Source of the DNA: Owenia fusiformis
Taxonomy: Eukaryota; Annelida; Polychaeta; Sabellida; Oweniidae
Length of the DNA stretch: 64,000 bases
Assembly: GCA_903813345.2 (NCBI GenBank)
Contig: CAIIXF020000006.1
Coordinates: forward strand, 20,033,936 to 20,097,935
Direction: 5' to 3'
Positions 33,001 to 44,549 of the stretch are shown here, piece after piece. Position 1 is the first letter of the stretch, and every line of letters begins with the position of its first letter. Below the pieces are notes generated by a model. The model was not told where the DNA came from. It made no database searches and saw only the letters and a program-made list of their open reading frames with translations. The position numbers were made by a program, and so were the translations under genes.

Positions 33001-35718
33001 AGACCAGCGCGGCATCGTCTACACATCCAAGGTCCTCATCATGGCTACTGGAGCTTGTTTAGACAAACTCCCAGAGATCCCAGGCATCGAACTGTGCGAG
33101 AACTATTCAAATCATGATCTAGATTTGAAAAAATATGAAAACAAAAACGTCTGCATCATAGGAGGTGGGAACAGTGCATTTGAGGTAAGTTTGACTCATT
33201 GTAGTATTTTACATATTTTGTTTTTCCTATCATTCATCATTTTGAGGTGACAATATGACACTATTACATGCAATGCATTCCGCTGTCATCTTTCAAAATC
33301 TTGATCAGCACTCTTTAACCCGTCAGAATCCAATTAACATGTTTAAACTGATGCACTAGCTAAGTTTATGGACTATTTCATAAATGGACCTCTTTTTTAC
33401 ATTGTTTAATGTCCCGAATTACGTCATATTTGTGCATTTTACCATTCAATGGTGGCTATAATTTTTTCCAGACTGGCAACCATTTAGCAGAGACAGCAGC
33501 TAACATTCACTTCGTCCTACGATCACCAATCAAGTTTGCATGGGACACCCATTTCGTTGGTAACCTGAGAGCCGTCAACAACACAGTGCTCGACATGTAC
33601 CATCTCAAATCTATGCACGCTCTTAGAAATATCCACCCCACCAAAATCTGGAAGGATGAGGCTACCGGCAAATTTAACATGGAGCACGATCTTCATCTTC
33701 CTCATTGGGAAAAGCCAGGAACTGGACATTTCGCAACAGTTGGGCTTTATGATAACATAATTGTTGCCACCGGCTGGAAATACATCGATCCGGAGGTCTT
33801 TGATGCATCTGCACTACCTGGTAAGGCTAATATATCATACAGGTACAATTCCAATATGTTTCACCTGAATCTTCTTTATGGTCCTCTTTACATGAACCAG
33901 GCACATGTCTCGTACAGCATTATAATGTCTAATAATAGTTATTACAATGGTATTGTTAATACTTCAAAAGGACACCACACCTTCAACCAAATCAATTCTT
34001 GTAATCTTTTATAAAATGTGTTACCCTTCTCTTTTTCAGAGATCCACAGAGAAGGCAAATTCCCCAAGCTTTCCCATGAATGGGAGACTACCGTCCCTGA
34101 CCTCTACTATGCTGGCACAGCTATGCAGTCCATTGACAGACGTACTGCTTCAGGGTTCATTCACGGGTTCAGGTACCTTTGCAGAACACTTTACCATATC
34201 CTGAAGTTTAAATACGAGAAGGTCGAACTCCCAACCCAGGTCTTCGAGAAAATCAACATAGACTCAATCATCGATCACGTCATTAGTAAGTACACTTGAA
34301 ATTAAGTAACTTTTTGAAATAAATAAAATGTGAACACATAACAGGCGTATATATTTTTGCTTAATCCTCTTGGTATTTCTTTAGTTCTAGTTATTCTCCT
34401 AACTTTTTCTTGTAATCAATAAATGTAATCTCAAATATTATTACTGGCAGCATTTCTATTAATAGTCAGTATCACGTGGTACACAATAAGCAACGCCTTA
34501 TATGACAATGCTTCTGTTTGCAGAGAGAGTCAGTACCACATCAGCCCTTTACCAGATGGGTCAGAGTTTCCTGGTTGACTGCCTGTTCTTTGATATCAAA
34601 TCAAAGGAAAGTGAGGACAAGAATGAATATGATGGAACTATGAACCACGTTATTGAGATACCTAGCAAATGGTTGTTCGACCAAGACTTCTTCAAGAAGG
34701 CACCCTGTTGCTGGATGATCGGACTTGAGGATCAGCACGACAGGTACGTCCATATCACTATTTTATGCAAATAAAAACGCCAATCACATAAGTGATGGAG
34801 AGTGTAAAATAGAATAGTCTTGTGGTTTTGGATAGCGATAAGTTTTTGAATAGCGGAACCTTCTGGTATTCGTATTATATCATATATATTTCATATACTT
34901 CATAAACTCCTTTATGTTTAGATTCGGAGATGTCCACATGTCCAGCTTCTTCACTCCCCCAGACATGAACAAGACCCAACAGCCCTGCTCTGCCTTTGTA
35001 CGCCCAGTCCTCAGAGTTTTCGAATACGGAGAATTGAAGCACACTTTTGAAATGAACGGCTCTATCATTGTGAGAGCTGATGTACACATATACCACGAGG
35101 ACCAAACCCCACAGAGATACAAGAACAAGCTCAAGAACTTCGTCCACAAAACTGTAAGTGTAATGTTCTCGAATAATGTCGAGTTTCTGATACAATGTTT
35201 CTTTGAACGTTGAATTATTGTTTACGATGCAATGATTTTTTTCTTTGCATTTGTTGTTCTTTTCTAAATTTTGGGAAATCACTATCACATGCTCACCACA
35301 TCACATTATCATTGGTGAAGAGTTTTCTATTTATATCTTGGAATGCATTTTGTGTCATACCCTCTCTATGTCGGATAATGATACTGCAACTTTAAAACGA
35401 GCATGGTAAAACAGACTGTTTTTGATACTGTCCTTTGCGTTTCTTCTGAGTAATCCCTATGATTCAGGACATTAATAACTTCAAGTACAAATCCAAGAAT
35501 ATTTGATATTATCTCATACTTAACCTTTATAAACCTTTATATACTTACAGATGGGTATTGGAACCAATGGTCACTATGAGAAGCTGTTTGAGGAAGAGCT
35601 ATGGGCCAAGAAGTTCACACCATGGACTGAGGAGCAGAAAGCCGAATACAAAAAGAAGGAACAGATGAAATTGGACATGATCCAACCAGCAACATGTTCA
35701 TTTAAACCGAACTTCTAA
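30050..35718 (+). CDS. FOXRED2-like: FOXRED2-like FAD-dependent oxidoreductase (8 coding exons, 623 aa)
   Basis: A flavin-dependent oxidoreductase of the FOXRED2/ERFAD type. Coding exons by splice sites and frame: 30050-30113, 32400-32691, 32884-33184, 33472-33820, 34040-34285, 34524-34743, 34922-35153, 35551-35718. They sum to 1872 nt with every junction in phase and canonical gt/ag. The FAD-binding GAGPAG is at residues 28-33, followed by the family-typical SFFHEFPRHRELISTNK and FNLRHDWNSLL. Also present: MATGAC (about 171), GGGNSAFE (212-219, NAD(P)H site), IVATGWKY (about 315) and YYAGTAMQ. Human FOXRED2 is an ER-lumen protein with a signal peptide and C-terminal retention motif. Here the start MPPMPPRAESDD is hydrophilic and the end is CSFKPNF, so neither signal is present. 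The start ATG is the first in the inferred mRNA. A cytosolic enzyme is one inference. An alternative first exon is the other possibility. Confidence 0.88.
30534..30664. mobile_element. 131-bp MITE with 18-bp perfect TIRs, in intron of the FOXRED2-like gene
   Basis: agggagtttaagcttgca (30534-30551) is the exact reverse complement of 30647-30664, and the interior is weakly palindromic. A related fragment is at 25665-25780. No certain target duplication. Confidence 0.7.
31678..32307. mobile_element. Tc1/mariner-type MITE, TA-flanked, in intron of the FOXRED2-like gene
   Basis: The left end cagtgtgtttcataatgac (from 31680) and right end gtcattatgaaacaccctg (to 32305) are inverted, with homology continuing for about 38 bp. 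TA lies directly outside both ends (31678-31679, 32306-32307). About 626 bp, with no transposase ORF. It ends 93 bp before exon 32400. Confidence 0.7.
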
Positions 35719-35835
35719 GTTTTCTTATAAAATGGACATTTCAGAGGTGACATTAACAAAAAGCTCCCTCGAAAAAGGACTCAGACGTGAAAGGTTTTAC
35801 AGTCATATACATAACATTACATATCAAATGCATTA

Positions 35836-36877
35836 TTTATTAAAACCTTTCATCTGTTTAACATATACATAGACGCCATGCATCATTCTTTGATAATGCA
35901 TGTTTTGGTATTGTACATTTTTGTGTAAATATTTGGACCATTTTGGCTTAGATAAGATTTCGGTATTCCAGTAAGTGTCAAACTGTACAGAATTACAAAA
36001 GTCAGATTAACAAAAATAATTATTATGTAAAAATATTTGGGAAATACAAGATAGAAACAAAAAAATTTAATTACCCTGTTGTTTCGAATATCAAGGTTGA
36101 TTTTACATTCTTTCATATACTGATATAAAGTGGGTATCAATGAGGATACTTCAATTTTGTGTATTAAAGACATCATACTTGTCCATTTGTTTAAAGTTTA
36201 ATATCTAAAGCAATTAAAACATAGAGTCTTATGTTTCTCCAACATTATTTATTTGACAGCTAATAGCTGGAAACTCACACTGTAATTGAATCATGTTATA
36301 GTTCACCATCATATGACATATATATGCATTTTTCTTGAACACTTCTTGACTTAGGTATTACAAATGGATGAAGGTATACACTGGTTTAACCGTATTTGTT
36401 AAACATGGCATCAAGTTTGTTCACTGATAAATGAGCATGCACACCATGATCACTTTCCTTTAAATCATCATAAGTGGTGACACATTGTTATAGTTTCCAA
36501 CCTTTTTGAAGAGGGTTTTCGGCGCCCGGCGCTTAGCGGTCGTCGGATGTAACAAATGTCATGTGGTGACATTAATATACACACATTCTTCTTACTTCTA
36601 CATTAAACTAAATGAGCCATTGTAATCCTTGTTTTTTCCATGTGTCATAATATCCACACATTATTTTGTAGATTATTTTAGAATGATGCTGATACGTTTT
36701 TCCCATTCCTATACTTTAGAGGTATTTCCCTCTCTGGTAAAAACGTTATGTCCTTACTATTCATTGTTATACTGCCAATTTGGAAATTTATCACACACTG
36801 AAAATAAATATGCACGTACATCTACTATATTTGCATTTCTCTAACAATTCGAGATAAATCTATTTGTCTGCAATAAA
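35836..36877 (+). terminator. Candidate polyadenylation region of the FOXRED2-like gene
   Basis: Plus-strand signals after the stop at 35718: ATTAAA at about 35838, ATTAAA at about 36213, AATAAA at 36803 and AATAAA at 36872. The two AATAAA lie beyond the end of the convergent NRIP-like CDS (36678-36797), so using them would make the two 3' ends overlap. The choice cannot be made from sequence. Confidence 0.3.
36248..36253 (-). terminator. Candidate AATAAA signal of the NRIP-like gene
   Basis: The complement of tttatt at 36248-36253 lies about 425 bp downstream of the minus-strand stop codon. Another minus-strand AATAAA lies at 35836-35841. Confidence 0.3.
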
Positions 36878-39800
36878 TAATATTATTATTGAAATTGAAG
36901 CAACAACAATTCAAGCGATTTTACATTTTTGGCAAACACTGTTATGGCTTGTTTAATAATTGCCATGGTTGTGTTATTTGATATGGATTTATAATCCTGT
37001 TACTGCTAATCACTTTTATTCACTGACTAAAGCTACATATTTACATTTGTGGAACTTTGATTTCACTGTGGGAATGTTATACAATTTCTGTCTCACTTAC
37101 TTTCATGTTTTTCAAAAAGTCCAACCCTAGACAGAGATCTGGACCATCATCTATAACACGAACAGAAGATAATTTAATAACAAATATCTATGAGACGCAT
37201 AACCTGGAATAATTCAGGTGGCAATTAACCAAACAAGTAAACAATAAAGGACCCACGGCCCTGTGCTCACACAGTTTGGAACCTTCAGAGGAATGTATAT
37301 CCTGACTTTCAAACAAAAATGTTGATTTGGATTTGTAGTCTCGAACTTTGAGAAACTTAGATAGCACAGTTGATGACCTTCGACCTTGAAAATTTTACTT
37401 ATTCAAGCTCAGTAAGGTCTTTTGTGATTAAGCTGACCATTTACATCCAAAAATCAATTTGAAAAATCATGCAACTGTTTTACCTTTCGAATGTCACTGA
37501 AGGTCAAGTAAACATCAAATCCTAAAAAACTAATGTCAGATTTGAACTCCTGGCAAAAGAAAATTGGTCAAATTGAAGCAAGTTGAAAAATAACTTATTT
37601 TTACTGTGTTTTTGTGACGTCATATATCTCAAAAACGGTAAAAGTTTGATGCTGAAATATATTGAGCAATATGCAGGAAATGCTTAAATGTAGTAATGAT
37701 GTAATTCATTGCAAGAAATGATCAAGTATAAGGCAAACTTTGAGAAACTTGTCAATCACAAAACCTGCCATTGACTTTATACAGGAGAAAGTTTCTTGAA
37801 AATGACGAAGTCCTACTTTTTGTCAAATTTTATGGAGTAAACACCAAAAACTGTAATTCCAAGAGCTTTGAAATCTTCAGAGGACATAAGTTGCATATAC
37901 AGCAACTACTACAAGTTATTTGAAAGTTCTACTTCAACAAAGTGTCTAGTATTTACAGAACATTTGACTTTTTGACGTCAAAATCAGCAATTTCTCGGAA
38001 ACCGGGCGAACTTGGGAAATGGCGATGATAGGTCAAATAGGCATTATGGATATGCATAAAATGAATGTGGATATGACTCAATCCGAATAGCAATTTTAAT
38101 TCATAGGCTCACTGTGTGAGCCAAAAACAATTAAGTAAAACAAAATATAATTAACCAATTCAAGCTCTAAAGACTATCTCATAATCTAAAGTCACTTACC
38201 GTGAACATATAAGTCAATAGAGAGTTTTTCAGCGAATTCTAATTGGACATTCTTTACTAGGCCATTCGTATTTATGCCATTAGCTACAGCTAAGCTATTA
38301 TTTGTTGATTTCTCCAATCTGAAAGTTTAAGTAAGCGATTTATATTATTGTATTTATGCCTGTTGTAGTCTATTATATTAGTATTTTCAGAATGAAACGT
38401 TCCTTGATGTTCTGGTCCTGGATTGTGATGTAGGCTCTCGATTAAGGGGAGGGGATGTTAGACATTATTTCTTTCACGTTAGATCATGATTTTTGGAAAT
38501 ACAATAGGGTATATTTTTCATATGGCAGCATTACACTTAGAGTTTACCTTTTCTTGCTTGGTTTCATTATAGTTTTTGTTTTGGCCCTTTCCCTTTTGTA
38601 CTTGTGCTAAGATATTTAAATACATGGAATGTAATTAATTATTCACGATTCATACCTGCAAACCTTTACTGCGTCAGTGGATATAGTCGAAAATGGACTA
38701 GATGTATTTAGCAATGCTTTTAATTCCCTACCATTGCACTGTAAAGTATAAAAATCTGTTTTAGTTTTAAAATCATAAAATTAAGATTTTACGTATACGA
38801 TATTCTGTTCCAGGTTACTCAATGATAAGAAAATATTAAACAGGGAGTCTTAATTTAGAGACAATAGTCGAGTAAAATAGATAGAATTCGAAGTCATTGT
38901 GTAACGCCTTTAATAATTCACATAGGACACATATACCAGGTACAATATATGGTGTTTTAATGTGTTATTTTCAACAGGAAAGGATGTTTTAAAGGACAAC
39001 AAAGCGTGTGATATATCAAAGTTGATATCAAGAGTGTATCACAAGGTGTTGTCGATCACACAGGCCAATCAGTTCGCCAGACATTTCACAGGCATTGGAT
39101 AAAATGTTTAAAAATATTAAAGTATTTACTTTAAATACTTACTTTACACTTAATGAAAGGCAGTGGGGGATATTTTTGCTCAAGATCTTCAGTCAAACCA
39201 GTAAGTTCCTGTTCCCGGCTTGTGGTTCTCCTTCTACCAGTTCGGGGACGTTCTGTCGGGGTAAGGGACTCTCTTGTGTTATTTCTTGACTAAAAATAAT
39301 AAAAATTGAATCTCCTTTAATATACGGGTTCAAATATTTCCCTGAGGGATAAATGTATAATGTAACATTCATGTTATACATGAAACTACCGCAATCCCAT
39401 GGTTACTCTAAATATAATTGTATATATTACGAGAGCTAAAAAGGCAAACACAATTCAAAGGACGATTCTCGGTTTGGAGAACGAAGTTCATCAATCTAAA
39501 TGAGCATTATCCCTGCTTCGGACAAATTTGATTTTTTTACATAATATAGATTTAAATGTCTACTTTTGAACAGTCATAATTTAATTTGGGTAATATTTCT
39601 AGATTTTTCGCGAAAAAATATTAGCACAGTACACTGATGAACTTTTTTCCCCAAATCGAGACATCTTGTAGATTTAAATGTCCTCTTTTGAATATTTATA
39701 GTTTAATTTGGGTAATATTTCTATATTTTTCATTAAAAAATTATTAGCCCAGGAGACTGTTCTCCAAACCGAGAATCGTCCTTTTAAAATTCAGGAAAAT

Positions 39801-39992
39801 TCGTATAAACCCCTAAGTGATTGAGTCCACACATTCTAATGGTAAAAATAAATGTACAGATGGTCTTACTCCTTTAGCACTTCGGGGAGATATGGACATC
39901 CCCTGTAGACCTAGATCGGGGTCTTCCTTTCCCAATGGAGTCTTTAAGCGACGCTGTTGCCTTCTATTGGCCTCTTCTAGAATATCATCCAT
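36678..39992 (-). CDS. NRIP2/NRIP3-like retropepsin-fold protein (6 exons, 213 aa)
   Basis: A gene on the minus strand assembled from small exons: 39870-39992, 39143-39289, 38656-38738, 38200-38318, 37101-37150, 36678-36797 (642 nt, all phases consistent, gt/ag at each border, stop TAA 36678-36680). The N-terminus carries RRQQRRLK (residues 10-17), resembling the RQQRRMK segment of NRIP3. A Ser/Thr/Arg-rich linker follows. The retropepsin-like domain starts at PFIKCKCNGRELKALLNTSS (residues 85-104), with PDLCLGLDFLKNMKCVINF (residues 161-179) as the second half. This order matches the aspartyl-protease-like domain of nuclear receptor-interacting proteins 2/3 as I remember it. The catalytic D-T-G is N-T-S here (residues 101-103), so protease activity is unlikely. 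The role is inferred as non-catalytic binding. The ATG (39992) has a strong context, aagATGG, with an in-frame stop upstream. It is convergent with the FOXRED2-like gene, the coding ends being 960 bp apart. Confidence 0.72.
39457..39784. mobile_element. 328-bp MITE with 26-bp TIRs, in intron 1 of the NRIP-like gene
   Basis: aaaggacgattctcggtttg plus six more bases at 39457-39482 is the exact reverse complement of 39759-39784. Inside are two direct copies of tagatttaaatgtc...tttaatttgggtaatatttct (39548-39606 and 39671-39727). No certain target duplication. Confidence 0.75.
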
Positions 39993-39993
39993 C

Positions 39994-40579
39994 TTAGGTT
40001 TTTGTGTATAATTTTAAATTTCTGTTGCAGAATACCCCACACATGTATTGTCCATTCAGTAGTTTGGGGTAAACGCACGAAGGTCTACATAAGCCATCTC
40101 GATCCGTAGGGTAAGGTTTGTTATCTTTCCAATGGACTCCTGCTATAGGTATGATCCGCTCTTTATAGCCAGTATCCTTCTAAAATAATTAGAAATGCTC
40201 GACTATTACTTTATTATAATATATTATTACCACCTTTTCCCCGGGAAATTAGATATCGTTCAGTGCCCTCGGTCCAATATTACACTATATTGCCCTTAGA
40301 AATGACGTTATTGTACTATTATAGTAGTGTACAGTGTACATGTTTTGTGAGTATACTCCTATACAATTTAATTTACAAGGCCTACATTCTATATGTTATT
40401 TCATTGATTCGTGTTAATAATTGATAGTACCCTGGTAATGCATTAAAGGACAGCATTTCATTAATATTCTTTAATAACAATACCTTATCCTTTACGAAGT
40501 CGAACGAATGCAAAGGGTACTTATCCTTTCTGAGCAAAAATGATTCGTCATTTTGCTTTGTTTTGCATTGAATGGTCAT
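39994..40579 (-). CDS. Small unrecognised protein (93 aa, 2 exons) sharing an exon with the NRIP-like ORF
   Basis: Minus strand, exons 40484-40579 (ATG at 40579, 32 codons) and 39994-40179 (61 codons plus TAA). The junction is in phase 0. The second exon has acceptor attattttag (AG = 40180-40181). The first exon's donor is gtattg, weaker than consensus, and its 5' UTR would begin after ttttttatctcag at 40637. The translation contains YPLHSFDFVKDK, then GYKERIIPIAGVHWKDNKPY, TDRDGLCRPSCVYP and QYMCGVFCN. It has four clustered Cys, is hydrophilic and has no signal peptide or TM. The composition is unlike translated intron. I do not recognise the family. Its TAA (39994-39996) is one base before the ATG of the NRIP-like ORF, and both ORFs leave through the same donor at 39869. 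This could be a dicistronic mRNA or two overlapping genes. Confidence 0.5.
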
Positions 40580-40637
40580 ATATATGTTTTAAGTCAACTT
40601 ATTACATCTTTATTTCATTTCGCAAATGATTTCTGAT
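40580..40637 (-). other. Putative 5' UTR of the 93-aa ORF
   Basis: A strong minus-strand acceptor (pyrimidine run then atctcag) precedes 40637. An in-frame stop and a minimal upstream ORF, ATGTAA, lie before the ATG at 40579. A further upstream exon is implied but was not located. Confidence 0.4.
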
Positions 40638-40639
40638 CT

Positions 40640-41660
40640 GAGATAAAAAAAAAAGAAGGCCATGGTAAATCCTAATGCCTTATCACACCACTCAAAAACA
40701 ATTTATTTTTTCTTTTGAATGAGGCAAGTGAGTTGTGATATGATCGTTATGACAACCCATTAGCATATATCTATTAAACATGATACTGTATATCAGCTGA
40801 TGACTATTTAACTGGGAAAACATAATCCTTGTACTTGCTGTGTTTAAGATATAATGCGTATATATACGTACCCTCGCTGGCATCAAACTGCCCCCATTAT
40901 GTTTATTCTCAAAATACAATGATCAATTATTTTCTCAATACCTTAATAAGATAATATATAAACCAATCGATTTCTACCAAGCCATACTGTACTGCTATTC
41001 CAAGAATCAATGTTACAGCATCACTATTAACAAGTACCTTGCGAAGGAACAACTAGCCTGATATACCTTTACATACTCATATATTGACGAATTTTTGCTC
41101 AATCAAGATCACGTCTCAAGTTAACTTATGTACTCTTGTAGATCAAAGTACACGTTAAAGTTTGGAACTAATTCTAAAATATCTGTCATCTGTACTGGAA
41201 TTTATGTGGGTTCAATGTTCTTTGGAAAAATGAATTATGAATACGTATGTGGTATGCATTTGTTCACTTACCTATTGGGCATCAATACAGAGAATATTTC
41301 AATCCCGATCGTCTTGCACGAACCACCAGCTCAACTACTCAAGTGATGTGTCCTTTGTGGGTGTTTGACGTAGCTCCCTTTAAAAGTTTGCCAGCTGATC
41401 TACTATTAGTGTCTCAACCAGGTTTTAGTTTCAGGGTCTTAGGCTTAGTAAAATAGTGCCAGCTTTATATGTCTACGAGCATCGGTAATCCGAGTTGTAG
41501 GCATATATGTATAAAGTCATTATTCCGCACTATACTATTGATCCATTATATTGATTGAACGAATAAATAAATATAATGTGTGCGTACATTCAATGCCACG
41601 ATAAGTACCTGGTAAGGTTTGTGTAGCGACAGCGGGGTCAATATAACCAGCCACATTTCA
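40640..41660. other. Intergenic, no gene recognised
   Basis: The promoter and first exon of the minus-strand 40.6-kb transcription unit should lie here or beyond. The plus-strand open frames 41128-41456 follow a tcttgtag acceptor-like site but match no family. Confidence 0.3.
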
Positions 41661-41661
41661 A

Positions 41662-41905
41662 TAGACTAGATAGAGTAGAAATAATCTTGATTTACGTCAT
41701 TAATATTCAAAATCCAGTCAAAGTGATGTCATATTTGAAATCTACATGTAATAGTACATCTATAAATCCGCTTTTGAAAATTGTTTATCATCTCAAATCT
41801 AATTTTTGGAGAAAATTTTCCAGTTCGAGGAGATTCCCCGTAGACCCCAAGTTATAAAATCACAAAAAGTGAAATATATTTTCTTGTATTTGACAGATGA
41901 TAATA
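41662..41905 (+). repeat. Dispersed repeat, direct copy of 5729-5955
   Basis: Same block order as at 5.7 kb (gaaataatcttgatttacg, cagtcaaagtgatgtcatat, tagaccccaagtta, caaaaagtgaaatat). Ends against the truncated LINE at about 41905. Confidence 0.8.
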
Positions 41906-41908
41906 TGA

Positions 41909-43046
41909 GATAATCCACCGGGAAACATCAGAAATATTTATATAACTTTAGCTGATTCGGCAGGTCGGGCCCTTGGCTCAGTCATTAATAGGAGTAAGTT
42001 ATCAAATGATTTTGGCTTTAAAACTTTTTCAAAACTGTACAATTCGTGTGTATTATCAGTACTGAATTATGCAGCAGGGGTATGGGGATATGATAAACAT
42101 GCACTTTCCACATGTATTAATATTCACAATAGAGCTCAGCGATATGTTTTAGGGGTACATCGTTTTGCCCCACTAATAGGTGTATATGGGGATGTTGGTT
42201 GGCTTCCTTTGAAAATAATTCATAAGCTGGAAGCTGTTAGACTGTGGAATAGATTTGTATCACTTGATAATGATCGTTTAACAAAGAAAGTTTTTATATG
42301 GAGTAAAAAGAATAACACTGTATGGATAAATAACATTAGAGATATTTTATTATCAGTAGACATGGAACAAGATCTTGTAGATAACCAGGTTGTAAGTTTA
42401 GAATATCTGGAAAATTGTTTGATGGAGAGCTATATAATAGAATGGTCAGAGGCTATAAAAGCAAAACCCAAGTTGAGAACTTATGTTACATTTAAGCAAG
42501 AATTTAAAACAGACAAATATCTCATGTTAAATTTTTCGAGGTTTGAACGTAGTTTAACTTCACAGTTAAGATTAGGCATACTACCACTCAGAATAGAAAC
42601 AGGTAGATACAAGGGTGAAAGTGTAGAAGAAAGACTTTGTATTTTATGTGATGAAAACAAGGTTGAAAATGAGGCACATTTTTTATTTCAATGTACTAGA
42701 TATCATGATATAAGGTTAAAATTCTTTCAGAATCTTGACCTAAATAATTTAGAAGAAAGTGAAAAAATGAAACTTCTTTTCAATGAACACACCTGTAAGA
42801 TAGTTAAATATATCAAAGAAGCATTTATTAGAAGAAGGGAATATATTTATAATCATTGACTTTCTCTTATATATACTTAACAAACAAAGCATTACTGCTG
42901 AAATTTGATTTTTATAATTTGTAAAAAGTGGTTGATAAGCCCAAGGTGGGCTGGGTAAATTATTGTATTACACTGTATTACTGATATATATTGTATGTAA
43001 GACCGACCACTATAATATGAAATAAACTAAACTAAACTAAACTATA
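41909..43046 (+). mobile_element. 5'-truncated non-LTR retrotransposon, 3' part
   Basis: An open frame without stops from 41909 to 42859 gives the C-terminal part of a LINE ORF2: LADSAGRALGSVINRSKL, YNSCVLSVLNYAAGVWGYD, RAQRYVLG, then the knuckle CILCDENKVENEAHFLFQC (CX2CX9HX4C). The reverse transcriptase core is missing. The 3' UTR ends in a microsatellite of about four aactaa/taaac units at 43020-43044, the usual CR1/L2-style tail. It is a dead-on-arrival insertion. Confidence 0.85.
43020..43044 (+). repeat. (aaact)n microsatellite at the LINE 3' end
   Basis: ataaactaaactaaactaaa: about four units directly after the LINE 3' UTR, marking its 3' terminus. Confidence 0.75.
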
Positions 43047-43084
43047 TAGTAATAGTACTTAAAAATTGCACTCACATTCACCAG

Positions 43085-43400
43085 TCTTTTTAGTGGGGGG
43101 GGGGCATCAAAAGTTCAATGGCTGATATGAAACTAAATGAAACTAAATAACTCAACTTATTTCAAAGTATTATGGTTTATTTTCGACGTTTTGAGTTTTG
43201 AGTTTGCCCCCCCCCCCCCTCCCCCTGCCCCAAAACTAAATCTCGAAGGTTTTCGTGGATCTGGACTTTTTTGGGGCAATAACCTTTAATTTATTTAGAA
43301 TTTTTAAAACATGTGACAACAACAATAGGCATAATATTCTATGTCGCATGCATCTTGAAGAAGAAATCATCAGATAAAATCTTTATTTTTAAACCATTCC
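43085..43400. repeat. Dispersed repeat, partner of 6405-6740
   Basis: See the 6405-6740 entry. It contains G (43094-43102) and C (43206-43219) runs. The right half is inverted relative to the 6.4-kb copy. Confidence 0.65.
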
Positions 43401-44549
43401 AAGACATTTCGAGTCAAAATTGCAAAATTTGACGGATAGCAAACTGAAATGGCAATGACCCCCAACTCAAAATATTCGGAGATATAGCTTAGATTCCATT
43501 GATTTTTGATGATCGGTGGGTGTCTTAATACCTGTAAGCGTCTCCTCTCCCCTTCCTTGCGACTTTTTTGTCACAGAATGAAATTGTTATGGGAAGCATA
43601 GGCTAAATAGTGAAAAGGTAATATGGTGTTAAAACTGTATCAAAATTGGACATCTTATATTTATGTGATATCTCAAACACATAGAATAGCGTTTAGCAGA
43701 ATACATACACAATCCATGTACTTGATTTCATACACGGTTTGTTCGAGTTTGTACACTTTATGTTTGTAAAATCACACTTGTACATGCGTATTTGTGTATG
43801 CATTGTTTAAAAATGACATCGAACAGGGTACACAAGTCGAACAAACTCTTGTGCGGCTCGCACAAACGTTTTCCCCTTCACAAACCATGATGTGCCGATC
43901 ACACACCTTGATGTACCGATCACACACCTTGATGTAACATAAATTGCTTTCTAGAGATGTTCGAGATTTTGTTCTAAATCTCGCGTTACTTTTGCACTGA
44001 ACGAAATAACACACCAGCGCGGCAAAAAGATAAAAAGATCTAGTTTGTAGTTTCTCAATATATGGCCACTGTACGTCTCCCTAGACTAGGGCCTAGGGTA
44101 TCCTATTATATATTTTTAATTTAAAATCTACATTTTATCACATTTCAACGAAGGGCGCCATATTGTAGAAATCAGGATGTAAATATCACGTGACTTCAAA
44201 TCTCGCACCTTGTGTGAAGTGCAACTTGTTTGTGACAGCCTATGCGAGCGGGAGCCATCCTATGCGAGTTTGAACTCAATGCGTGTGTAAAATTGACACG
44301 TTCGTTCGAAATTTACTTTGATCCATGAGTAATTCTTTCAGTATTCTATGCAACTTATAACACAATCCGTGTGACATTTCAACATTGCTTTTGGATTTTT
44401 GGAAAGTGATTTGAGATAGTGCTAACTCTTTGTGTGACACTTGATACAACCAGTGCGTGTGTGAATGAAAATAAGTTATGTAAGAAAATTAACTGTTGGT
44501 ATAACATGGATTGAAAATGGCACACGATGATGCGAGTTTCGCATATAAT
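43401..44549. other. Intergenic, short repeated words only
   Basis: Includes about 2.3 copies of a 21-bp unit gatcacacaccttgatgtacc at 43889-43938 and several gcgag/gtgtgac words. The minus-strand open frame 43772-44014 is made of the 21-bp units. No gene recognised. Confidence 0.4.

Noticed and set aside
41128-41456. Plus-strand open frames following tcttgtag
   Set aside because: No recognisable protein, no continuing exon found, possible repeat-derived sequence.
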